NCBI GenBank assembly: GCA_947458895.1
Contig: CANHBY010000018.1
Span: 1 to 9,706 of the forward strand
Reading direction: 5' to 3'
Source of the DNA: Burkholderiales bacterium
GTDB taxonomy: Bacteria > Pseudomonadota > Gammaproteobacteria > Burkholderiales > Burkholderiaceae_C
Length of the DNA: 9,706 nt
This document shows, one piece after another, positions 1 through 5,600 of the stretch. Position numbers and translations under genes: made by a program. Each line of letters opens with the position of its first letter. The stretch's first letter is position 1. Below the pieces are notes generated by a model. That model saw nothing but the letters and a program-made list of their open reading frames with translations, was not told where the DNA came from and did no database searches.

Positions 1-258
1 GTGGCGCGCTCGCTCGGCCTGCGCGTCGTGGCTGAAGGGGTCGAGAACTTGCTGCAGATGACATCACTGAGCCGCATGGGCTGCATGGTGATGCAAGGGT
101 TTTTGATCAGTCGCCCTCATCCGCCTGAAGAAATTGAGCGATGGATAAATGAGGTCGTGCTACCCAAGAGCGCCCCCTGGATTGGCATCGTCGGCGAGGA
201 GGTCGGTGAGCTTGAGCCAAGTGCTTTGCTGGCTTCTCGATTGCCCCAGGCTGTTTAA
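1..258 (+). CDS. EAL-domain c-di-GMP phosphodiesterase, C-terminal end (5'-truncated)
   Basis: This is the last 85 codons of a gene that begins before the window. The visible GTG at base 1 is unlikely to be the true start, because the frame is already inside a conserved domain. Residues 5-15 read LGLRVVAEGVE, the typical late motif of EAL domains. Residues 32-39 (QGFLISRP) match the QGxxxSxP segment that closes the fold. EAL domains hydrolyse cyclic di-GMP to linear pGpG in the cytoplasm. The catalytic ExL motif and most metal ligands lie upstream, so activity cannot be judged, and an upstream GGDEF, PAS or other sensor domain is possible. The last 35 or so residues after the fold are not recognised. 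A TAA stop ends the gene 31 bases before the start of a diguanylate cyclase gene on the same strand, suggesting co-transcription of two opposing c-di-GMP functions. Confidence 0.88.
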   Translation: MARSLGLRVVAEGVENLLQMTSLSRMGCMVMQGFLISRPHPPEEIERWINEVVLPKSAPWIGIVGEEVGELEPSALLASRLPQAV

Positions 259-289
259 CGCGTGAAGTTGAATTGAAGAGGTGTTGGTC

Positions 290-2371
290 ATGGCAACAAG
301 GCGAAGTCCCGTCACAAACCCCGCAGCCAAGTCGGTGGCTAAGCCTCCTCCTGCTGCGCCAGCCCAGGCCAGATCTGCTGAGAAGTCGCCGGTGCTTCCA
401 CCTGCCAATGCATCTCCCGCAGCGGGCAAGCCAGTAGCGCCCGTGCGAGGGCAGGCCAGCCCGATCCATGCGCCAGCGGCCAAATCCAAATCAGCCCCGA
501 CCGCTCAGGCCAAGCCCGGAGCCGGCGATGCGCCTGTCAGTGCCGCGACTTCTGAATCATCGGAGTCTCAATCGAGCCGTTTGGCAAAGGCTGCTTTGCA
601 CCGCCTGGTTCTTGAAAAAACTGAGCCTACGCCAGACAATTTCGCACGCGCCTACCAGCGAGAAGCCGGTGCTGAGGGTGCATCGGTGTTGTCTGAACGT
701 CCGAAGCGGTTGATTGAAAAACTGGCCGCCCGCGCCTTCTCCAGCCATAAGGCGGGTGTGAGCTCGGATGTCGCCAAAGCCATGGCCGAAGGGCGTTGGG
801 ACACGGCTGATCGCCTGCTCAGCACACCAGACGATGGCGCAGCACCCTGGGTTGACCTGATGGATCGGTTGGTTCGTGGTCTGGAGCGCGGTGGCAAGCA
901 ATGGACCTCTGCCCGCAAAAAAGACAGCCTGCAGCGCGTACTCTCCGGCAGCCGGGGCGATGCTGCCAAGCTTCAACAGCGGTTGGGGCAGTTGCTCACC
1001 AGCTGGGAAACTGACAAACCGCTTGAATCGGCGGAGCTGGCTGAGAATGAGGCCTCGACGGCAACCGACCCCGCGCATGCCATCGAAGCCCTTCAGGGCA
1101 CAAGGGCAGCATCTCACCACGAAGCATCCGACTTTGACGCGGAGAAGTCGGCTCGAACGCAGGAGCCTGACGATTTGGTGCCGGCCTGGAACTTGTCGGT
1201 GGGCGCTTTGGGTGCTTCGGTCGAGGTGGCGCTTCCCGCCGCAGAAGTCAACAGTCAACGCCTGGCTCAAGCCATTCACGCTGCCACCCAGCGTATTCAG
1301 CGCGACGGCATATCTCAGCTCCTGGCCGACGAGGTGGCATCACTTTGTACAGAGGCTAACCGGGTGGTGCAACATCGCCACCATTTGGTGAATCAGCTCG
1401 GTAGCCTTTGCCGTGAACTCACCCTCAGCCTGACCCAGCTGACCGAGAATGACAGCTGGGTTCAGGGCCAGTGCCAGGCCATGAATCAGGTGATCGACGA
1501 TGGTTTGACAGCCCGCGGCGTCAAAGCCGTTACTGAGCTGCTGCATCACACCCGTGAACATCAGGCCCGTGTTCGTGGCGAGCGTGAAAAAGCCCGTGAC
1601 GCCCTCAAAGTGCTGATCAACCGAATGCTTTCAGAGCTCAGTGAATTGGGCAGTCACACAGGTCGGTTTCATGAAAGCGTCGGCCGCTATGCTGACGTGA
1701 TTGACAAGGCAGACTCTCTCGAGAGCCTGGCCGGCGTGGTCCGAGAAATGGTCGAGGAAAGCCGTACGGTTCAATCGTTGGTGCAGCAAACCCAGGCGCG
1801 TTTAGAGTCGGAGCACTCCAAAGCCGATGAGCTTTCCAAGCGTGTGACTGAGCTCGAGACCGAGCTCATTCGCCTTGCGCAGGAAGTGTCCACGGATCAA
1901 CTCACCCAGATCGCCAACCGCCGAGGCTTGATTGCCAGCTTCGAGATCGAACGATCCCGTTTGGAGCGCGATGGCGGTGTGCTTTGCATGGGCCTGCTCG
2001 ACATTGATAACTTCAAGCGCCTTAACGACGAGCTAGGTCACAGTGCTGGCGATGAAGCCCTCAAGGCGCTGGCAGCCGTTGTGAGCAAAACTTTGCGTCC
2101 CACCGACATGGTGGCCCGCTACGGCGGAGAAGAATTTGTGGTGCTGCTGCCCAACACCCCTGTTGACGAGGGCCAGCAGATTTTGACCCGCCTGCAGCGC
2201 GCACTGACTGGCGGTCTGTTCCTGCACGAAGACAAGCAGATCTTCGTGACCTTCTCGGCAGGTGTCACGGTCTACCGCCAGGGAGAGCGAATCGAAGATG
2301 CGCTCGAGCGCGCTGACCAGGCCCTCTATGAAGCCAAACGCACAGGCAAAAACCGAACCTGCATTGGCTGA
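290..2371 (+). CDS. Diguanylate cyclase with long helical N-terminal region and GGEEF active site
   Basis: A 693-residue protein predicted to make cyclic di-GMP from two GTP in the cytoplasm; no transmembrane segment or signal peptide is seen. Residues 1 to about 95 are rich in Ala, Pro, Lys and Ser and probably disordered. Near residues 100-130 lies a segment of the type KAALHRL...PTPDNFARAY, which from memory recurs at the N-terminus of many proteobacterial diguanylate cyclases. Residues 180-245 and 320-530 are mostly helical, ending in a probable coiled coil (about 475-533). The GGDEF domain starts at DQLTQIANRRG (536-546). Metal-binding Asp571 and Asp573 sit in LLDIDNF, the active site GGEEF is at 612-616, and the product-inhibition site RPTD is at 603-606, five residues upstream as in the canonical I-site. 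The ATG at 290 is preferred to the GTG at 281, because the purine-rich GAAGAG at 275-280 lies nine bases before it. The input signal is unknown; a binding partner or localisation role for the N-terminus is inference. Confidence 0.93.
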   Translation: MATRRSPVTNPAAKSVAKPPPAAPAQARSAEKSPVLPPANASPAAGKPVAPVRGQASPIHAPAAKSKSAPTAQAKPGAGDAPVSAATSESSESQSSRLAKAALHRLVLEKTEPTPDNFARAYQREAGAEGASVLSERPKRLIEKLAARAFSSHKAGVSSDVAKAMAEGRWDTADRLLSTPDDGAAPWVDLMDRLVRGLERGGKQWTSARKKDSLQRVLSGSRGDAAKLQQRLGQLLTSWETDKPLESAELAENEASTATDPAHAIEALQGTRAASHHEASDFDAEKSARTQEPDDLVPAWNLSVGALGASVEVALPAAEVNSQRLAQAIHAATQRIQRDGISQLLADEVASLCTEANRVVQHRHHLVNQLGSLCRELTLSLTQLTENDSWVQGQCQAMNQVIDDGLTARGVKAVTELLHHTREHQARVRGEREKARDALKVLINRMLSELSELGSHTGRFHESVGRYADVIDKADSLESLAGVVREMVEESRTVQSLVQQTQARLESEHSKADELSKRVTELETELIRLAQEVSTDQLTQIANRRGLIASFEIERSRLERDGGVLCMGLLDIDNFKRLNDELGHSAGDEALKALAAVVSKTLRPTDMVARYGGEEFVVLLPNTPVDEGQQILTRLQRALTGGLFLHEDKQIFVTFSAGVTVYRQGERIEDALERADQALYEAKRTGKNRTCIG

Positions 2372-2399
2372 ACCTAAAAACCGTACATGGATGCGCCAC

Positions 2400-2430
2400 A
2401 GCGCTGCTCAATCGGGTGAGTAGCGCTTTC
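2400..2430 (+). terminator. Probable intrinsic terminator after the diguanylate cyclase gene
   Basis: The arms AGCGCTGCTCA (2400-2410) and TGAGTAGCGCT (2417-2427) form an 11-bp stem with one G-U pair and a 6-base loop. They are followed by only a short T run (TTTC, counting the last stem base). The position, 29 bases after the stop codon and between convergent genes, suits a terminator. The weak T-tract leaves efficiency uncertain. On the minus strand no T-tract follows, so it is less likely to end the tlpA-like transcript. Confidence 0.55.
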
Positions 2431-2523
2431 ACCCAAAAGGTGAGGGTGTTCGTGTGCGAAATTCTGAGCGTTCATCAGGTGTTGTCGGCGGAAGTAAGCG
2501 GTCAACTGCGGTTGAAAGCCTGA
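2431..2523. other. Convergent intergenic spacer
   Basis: The spacer lies between the terminator hairpin of the plus-strand cyclase gene and the stop codon of the minus-strand thioredoxin-like gene. It contains two small inverted repeats, TCACC/GGTGA around 2429-2443 and TCAAC/GTTGA around 2502-2515. Neither is followed by a T-tract on either strand. No coding potential or RNA gene was seen here, and no clear terminator for the minus-strand gene. Confidence 0.5.
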
Positions 2524-3039
2524 TCAGCGGCTCAAGGCCGCGGCCAGCTTGGCTTCCAGCTTGGTGTGGTCTGTAGGGCGCCAGCCAAGCTGCACGTGCA
2601 GAATCTTGCCGTCTCTGCCAATCAGCACCGCGGTGGGCATGCCTTTGATGCCGAAGCCCTTGACCGATTGCCCTTTCGGGTCAAAGGAGACCGCAAACTT
2701 GGTGGGCACCTGCTTCATAAAAGCCTCTGCGTCGTCCTGATCACCGTCCAGGTTGACGCCGACGATTTTCAAGCCTTTGGCAGCATACTTGCGGTGCATG
2801 TCGTTCATCCAGGGAAACGACTGACGGCAGGGCGCGCACCAAGACGCCCAAAAATCAAGGTAAACCACCTTGCCTGCCAACTGTGAAAGCCTTGGCGGCA
2901 GGCCTGCCCCTTCCAAATCGACGTCTGGGGCCTGCTGACCCACCTCAACGGCACGAGCAATCGAGCTCAAAAAGAAGAGCCCGATGCTCGCAAGCCTCAC
3001 AGCCCTGTATCGATTTTGAGCGCTCAATTTCAGGCTCAT
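2524..3039 (-). CDS. TlpA/ResA-family exported thiol-disulfide oxidoreductase
   Basis: A 171-residue protein of the TlpA/ResA branch of the thioredoxin superfamily, expected to reduce or exchange disulfides in the periplasm. Residues 1-30 look like a signal peptide: basic residues (R10, R12, R15), a hydrophobic core (LASIGLFFLSSIA) and an ARA cleavage site at about residue 30. The mature protein opens with the family's GQQAPDVDL segment. Strand and redox site follow as FWASWCAPC, with cysteines 68 and 71 and the CAPC dipeptide common in TlpA proteins. The cis-proline loop is GMPT (Pro135). The C-terminal LGW and amphipathic helix complete the fold, and the length is normal for the family. AGAAGG at 3046-3051 (minus) serves as ribosome binding site. 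Candidate substrates include cytochrome c maturation proteins or other periplasmic thiols, but nothing nearby identifies one. It is convergent with the cyclase gene and lies downstream of a tRNA gene on the same strand. Confidence 0.92.
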   Translation of the reverse strand: MSLKLSAQNRYRAVRLASIGLFFLSSIARAVEVGQQAPDVDLEGAGLPPRLSQLAGKVVYLDFWASWCAPCRQSFPWMNDMHRKYAAKGLKIVGVNLDGDQDDAEAFMKQVPTKFAVSFDPKGQSVKGFGIKGMPTAVLIGRDGKILHVQLGWRPTDHTKLEAKLAAALSR

Positions 3040-3049
3040 TTGCCGCCTT

Positions 3050-3086
3050 CTAAGCCCTTGATCTTTAGTGTCGTGTCAGGGCTTAG
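3050..3086 (-). repeat. Inverted repeat in the leader of the TlpA-like gene, touching its ribosome binding site
   Basis: CTAAGCCC (3050-3057) and GGGCTTAG (3079-3086) are perfect 8-base inverted arms separated by 21 bases. In the minus-strand transcript the 3' arm of the stem overlaps the first two bases of the AGAAGG ribosome binding site (3046-3051). It may be a translational control hairpin, an operator, or the processing/termination structure after the tRNA. No T-tract follows, so a terminator is the weakest of these. Confidence 0.45.
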
Positions 3087-3088
3087 GG

Positions 3089-3105
3089 TGATTTCAAAGA
3101 AATCA
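3089..3105. repeat. Short palindrome between the tRNA-Ser gene and the TlpA-like gene
   Basis: TGATTTC and GAAATCA are perfect 7-base arms around AAA (plus-strand reading). The element begins three bases beyond the neighbouring inverted repeat and 17 bases past the encoded CCA of the tRNA. It could be an operator half-site pair or part of the tRNA trailer. No T-run follows on either strand, so it does not look like an intrinsic terminator. Confidence 0.4.
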
Positions 3106-3121
3106 ACGACTTTGATCGATT

Positions 3122-3211
3122 TGGCGGAAGCGGTGAGATTCGAACTCACGGAAGAGTTACCCCTTCGTCGGTTTTCAAGACCGGTGCCTTAAACCGCTCG
3201 GCCACGCTTCC
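3122..3211 (-). tRNA. tRNA-Ser (anticodon UGA)
   Basis: Read on the minus strand, the 90-base gene starts GGAAGCG and ends CGCTTCC-G-CCA, giving a perfect 7-bp acceptor stem, discriminator G and encoded CCA. The anticodon loop is CTTGAAA, so the anticodon is UGA, reading UCA and other UCN serine codons. The T arm is GTGAG-TTCGAAT-CTCAC. A long variable arm of about 18 bases (GAAG...CTTC) makes this a class II tRNA, as expected for serine. The D arm contains AGCGGTTTAAGGC. The anticodon stem shows a C-A mismatch at its outermost pair (27-43). The 3' end shows no flanking integrase gene or duplicated end, so there is no sign that the tRNA has served as an integration site here. Confidence 0.97.
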
Positions 3212-3223
3212 TTTGAAGCACAT

Positions 3224-3229
3224 ATTGTA
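3224..3229 (-). promoter_or_regulatory. Candidate -10 element for the tRNA-Ser gene
   Basis: On the minus strand TACAAT lies 12 bases before the mature tRNA 5' end, a good match to the TATAAT consensus at a plausible distance for a short 5' leader. The expected -35 region (about 3246-3252) is GC-rich and a poor match. A TTGCGC hexamer at 3241-3246 is too close (11-base spacing). This is a -10 call only. Confidence 0.35.
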
Positions 3230-3298
3230 GTGGCTTATCGGCGCAACCCGGCCCACACCAACGAAGAGCGTGGCGCCTGAGCCAGGGTGTGACAAAGT

Positions 3299-3325
3299 TC
3301 TCTGTGGCTGCTTGCCAGACAGAGA
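3299..3325. repeat. Hairpin-forming inverted repeat upstream of flhA
   Basis: TCTCTGT (3299-3305) and ACAGAGA (3319-3325) are perfect 7-base arms. Inside them GGC and GCC extend the stem by three pairs after a two-base bulge (AG), leaving a TGCTT loop. No T-tract follows on either strand. It lies about 130 bases before the flhA start, within the expected promoter region, so it could be an operator or a leader structure. Confidence 0.5.
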
Positions 3326-3428
3326 TGCCGCCTCTTTGACCTGCTTATCGTTCTTCAGTTTGCGCGCGATCCCTCAACAATCGATCTGTGTCACTGGCTG
3401 ACATGTGGTTGGGTTGAGCCCTTTGGGC

Positions 3429-3449
3429 CCCCTGTCACCATGAAAGGGG
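3429..3449 (+). promoter_or_regulatory. flhA ribosome binding site within a possible masking hairpin
   Basis: GAAAGGGG (3442-3449) is a strong Shine-Dalgarno sequence eight bases before the ATG at 3458, and it decides that start. CCCCT (3429-3433) is perfectly complementary to AGGGG (3445-3449) with an 11-base loop, so the leader could mask the site. A competing 4-bp hairpin, GCCC-TTT-GGGC (3418-3428), lies just upstream. The ribosome binding site itself is clear; control by pairing is inference. Confidence 0.5.
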
Positions 3450-3457
3450 TACATCGT

Positions 3458-5554
3458 ATGAACAACCTGATTCAGAAGTTGCAAGGGTTGATAGGCGGCA
3501 ATGTCAGTGGTAACGCGGCCGCTGCCAGAGGCTTGCTGGCGCCGGTGTTCATCATCATGGTTCTCTCGATGATGGTCTTGCCTTTGCCGCCCTTGGCGCT
3601 AGATGTCTTCTTCACTTTCAACATTGCGGTGGCGTTGATGGTGATGATCGTGGCGGCCTACATGGTCAGGCCGCTGGACTTTGCAGCCTTCCCCACGGTG
3701 ATTCTGCTGACCACCTTGTTGCGCTTGTCCCTGAACGTAGCATCGACCCGTGTGGTGTTGCTGCACGGGCATACCGGACCTGGCGCAGCGGGTTCGGTCA
3801 TCGAGTCCTTTGGGCACTTCCTGATTGGTGGCAATTTTGCGGTGGGCCTGATTGTTTTCGCCATTTTGGTGGTCATCAACTTCGTGGTGGTCACCAAGGG
3901 GGCCGAGCGTATTGCCGAAGTCGGAGCACGCTTCACCCTGGATGCCATGCCTGGTAAGCAGATGGCCATTGATGCCGATCTGAATGCGGGCCTCATCAAC
4001 GAAAAAGACGCCAAGCGTCGCCGGCAAGAAGTGGGCGATGAGGCTGAGTTCTTTGGCTCAATGGATGGCGCCAGCAAGTTCGTTCGTGGTGACGCCATAG
4101 CTGGCTTGCTGATCCTTTTCATCAACATCATCGGCGGCTTCGTGATCGGCGTTCTTCAGCACGGCTTGAGCGCTAGTGATGCGGCCAGCAGTTACGTTTT
4201 GTTGGCTGTGGGTGATGCCCTGGTGGCCCAAATTCCGGCCCTGCTGATTTCTGTGGCGGCTGCGATGGTGGTCTCCCGGGTGGGCAAGGAGCAAGACGTG
4301 GGCACCCAAATTGGTGCCCAGATGTTCAGCTCGCCGCGCTCGTTGGGCATTACGTCTGGTGTGATCGCGTTGCTAGGCCTGATTCCAGGCATGCCCAACC
4401 TGGTTTTCCTGAGCATCGCTGGCGGCTTTGGCTACGCCTCGTATTGGCTCAATGAGCGCAAGAAGAAGGCCAAAACCGCGCCCCCTGCGCCGCCCCCTGT
4501 GGCTGAGCCCAATGCCGAGGCGAGCTGGGATGATCTGGTACCGGTAGACACCTTGGGCATGGAGGTCGGCTATCGCTTGATTTCTCTGGTGGATCGCAAC
4601 CGTGAAGGCGATCTGCTGGCGCGCATCAAAGGTGTGCGCAAGAAGTTTGCACAGGACGTAGGATTCTTGCCCCCGCCGGTCCATATTCGAGACAACCTGG
4701 AGCTCAAACCGAGCACTTACCGCATCACTCTGCGCGGCGCGGTGGTGGGCGAGGGCGAGGCGTTTCCTGGCATGTGGCTGGCCATTAATCCGGGGGGCGC
4801 GACGGTGCAGTTGCCCGGAACCCGCACCATCGACCCAGCCTTTGGCCTGCCTGCTGTTTGGATTGAAGACCGCCAGCGGGAAAGCGCCCAAATGAGTGGA
4901 TTTACGGTAGTTGATTGCTCGACTGTGGTGGCTACCCATCTTTCACACTTAATGCAAATCAACGCAGCCAAATTGCTCGGCCGCGTCGAGACTCAGCAGC
5001 TGGTAGACCACGTCTCCAAGCTGGCCCCCAAATTGATGGAAGATGTGGTCCCCAAAATGGTTGGTATTCCAGCGCTGCAGAGGGTTCTCCAACTGCTCCT
5101 TGAAGAAGGCGTACACATCCGGGATATGCGCTCCATCGTGGAAAGCCTGGCCGAGCATGCCGCGTCTGTCACCGATCCTGCCGAGCTGGCTCGTCGAATT
5201 CGAATCAGTTTGTCCTCAGCCATCGTTCAGCAGATTTATGGTGCCGTCAAAGAGCTGGATGTGATTGCACTGGATCCGGAGTTGGAGCGCCTTGTCATCC
5301 AGGCCCTGAATTCGCCCCATGGTGCTGCGCTTGACCCTGGTGTGGCTGACACCCTGACACGCCGCGCCATGGAGTCGGCCAAGCGTCAGGAAGACAAGGG
5401 GCAGCCAGCATGTTTGCTGGTGCCCGACATGATCCGTGCCCCCATGGCGCGCTTGCTGCGCCGCGCTGCGCCGCGCCTGAGCGTGCTGAGCCACAGCGAG
5501 ATTCCCGAGACTCATTCGATTCGCATTGGTTCGATCATTGGGGCTGCCTCTTGA
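3458..5554 (+). CDS. flhA: Flagellar type III export gate protein FlhA
   Basis: A 698-residue FHIPEP-family protein, the normal length for FlhA. It forms a ring in the inner membrane under the flagellar basal body. Its cytosolic domain receives substrates and chaperones, and it helps use the proton motive force for export. The N-terminal half is strongly hydrophobic, with segments at about 27-47, 50-70, 76-103, 115-145, 212-234, 244-272 and 296-332. The family hallmarks are RLSLNVASTR (89-98) and the conserved cytosolic loop from GAERIAEVGARF to DLNAGLI and KRRRQE (148-191). A Pro-rich linker (APPAPPPVAEP, 341-351) leads to the large cytosolic domain (about 355-698). The ATG at 3440 is in frame but has no ribosome binding site; 3458 follows GAAAGGGG. 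Next comes flhF after 46 bases. flhB is not adjacent upstream, unlike many Burkholderiales clusters. Confidence 0.98.
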   Translation: MNNLIQKLQGLIGGNVSGNAAAARGLLAPVFIIMVLSMMVLPLPPLALDVFFTFNIAVALMVMIVAAYMVRPLDFAAFPTVILLTTLLRLSLNVASTRVVLLHGHTGPGAAGSVIESFGHFLIGGNFAVGLIVFAILVVINFVVVTKGAERIAEVGARFTLDAMPGKQMAIDADLNAGLINEKDAKRRRQEVGDEAEFFGSMDGASKFVRGDAIAGLLILFINIIGGFVIGVLQHGLSASDAASSYVLLAVGDALVAQIPALLISVAAAMVVSRVGKEQDVGTQIGAQMFSSPRSLGITSGVIALLGLIPGMPNLVFLSIAGGFGYASYWLNERKKKAKTAPPAPPPVAEPNAEASWDDLVPVDTLGMEVGYRLISLVDRNREGDLLARIKGVRKKFAQDVGFLPPPVHIRDNLELKPSTYRITLRGAVVGEGEAFPGMWLAINPGGATVQLPGTRTIDPAFGLPAVWIEDRQRESAQMSGFTVVDCSTVVATHLSHLMQINAAKLLGRVETQQLVDHVSKLAPKLMEDVVPKMVGIPALQRVLQLLLEEGVHIRDMRSIVESLAEHAASVTDPAELARRIRISLSSAIVQQIYGAVKELDVIALDPELERLVIQALNSPHGAALDPGVADTLTRRAMESAKRQEDKGQPACLLVPDMIRAPMARLLRRAAPRLSVLSHSEIPETHSIRIGSIIGAAS

Positions 5555-5600
5555 GGTGGTCACAGACTGACATTCGCTTTATTTGTGTTGGAGAAGCATC

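Larger units (their letters stand above)
3212..3457. other. Divergent intergenic region between tRNA-Ser and flhA
   Basis: The 246 bases separate the minus-strand tRNA from the plus-strand flagellar cluster and should contain the promoter for flhA and probably the whole cluster. A TTGACC hexamer near 3332-3337 could be a -35 box, but the matching -10 position (TTTGCG) is poor. No acceptable sigma 54 GG-N10-GC pair was found, and no sigma 28 promoter facing flhA. Two structured elements (a hairpin at 3299-3325 and a leader hairpin next to the flhA ribosome binding site) are listed separately. No small gene is supported. Confidence 0.5.

Noticed and set aside
557..1279. Minus-strand frame of 240 codons opposite the diguanylate cyclase
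   Set aside because: It is rich in Arg, Cys and His with no recognisable domain, as expected for the antisense of a GC-rich gene. The plus-strand frame continues through it with clear family motifs downstream.
3122..3211. tRNA-Ser as an attachment site for an integrated element
   Set aside because: No integrase gene, duplicated tRNA 3' end or compositional change is seen on either side within the window.
3235..3242. Perfect sigma 28 -10 octamer GCCGATAA on the minus strand
   Set aside because: The position 15 bases upstream reads TTGG rather than TAAA, and the element points into the tRNA-Ser gene, which is not an expected flagellar target. A chance match is more likely.
3390..3422. Possible sigma 54 promoter (GG...GC) before flhA
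   Set aside because: The best GG-GC pair (TGGTTGGGTTGAGC) has nine bases between the dinucleotides instead of ten, and the surrounding bases do not match the consensus.
3440..3457. Upstream ATG as the flhA start
   Set aside because: No ribosome binding site precedes it. GAAAGGGG lies inside this extension and is correctly placed for the ATG at 3458, and the extra residues MKGVHR are not typical of FlhA.
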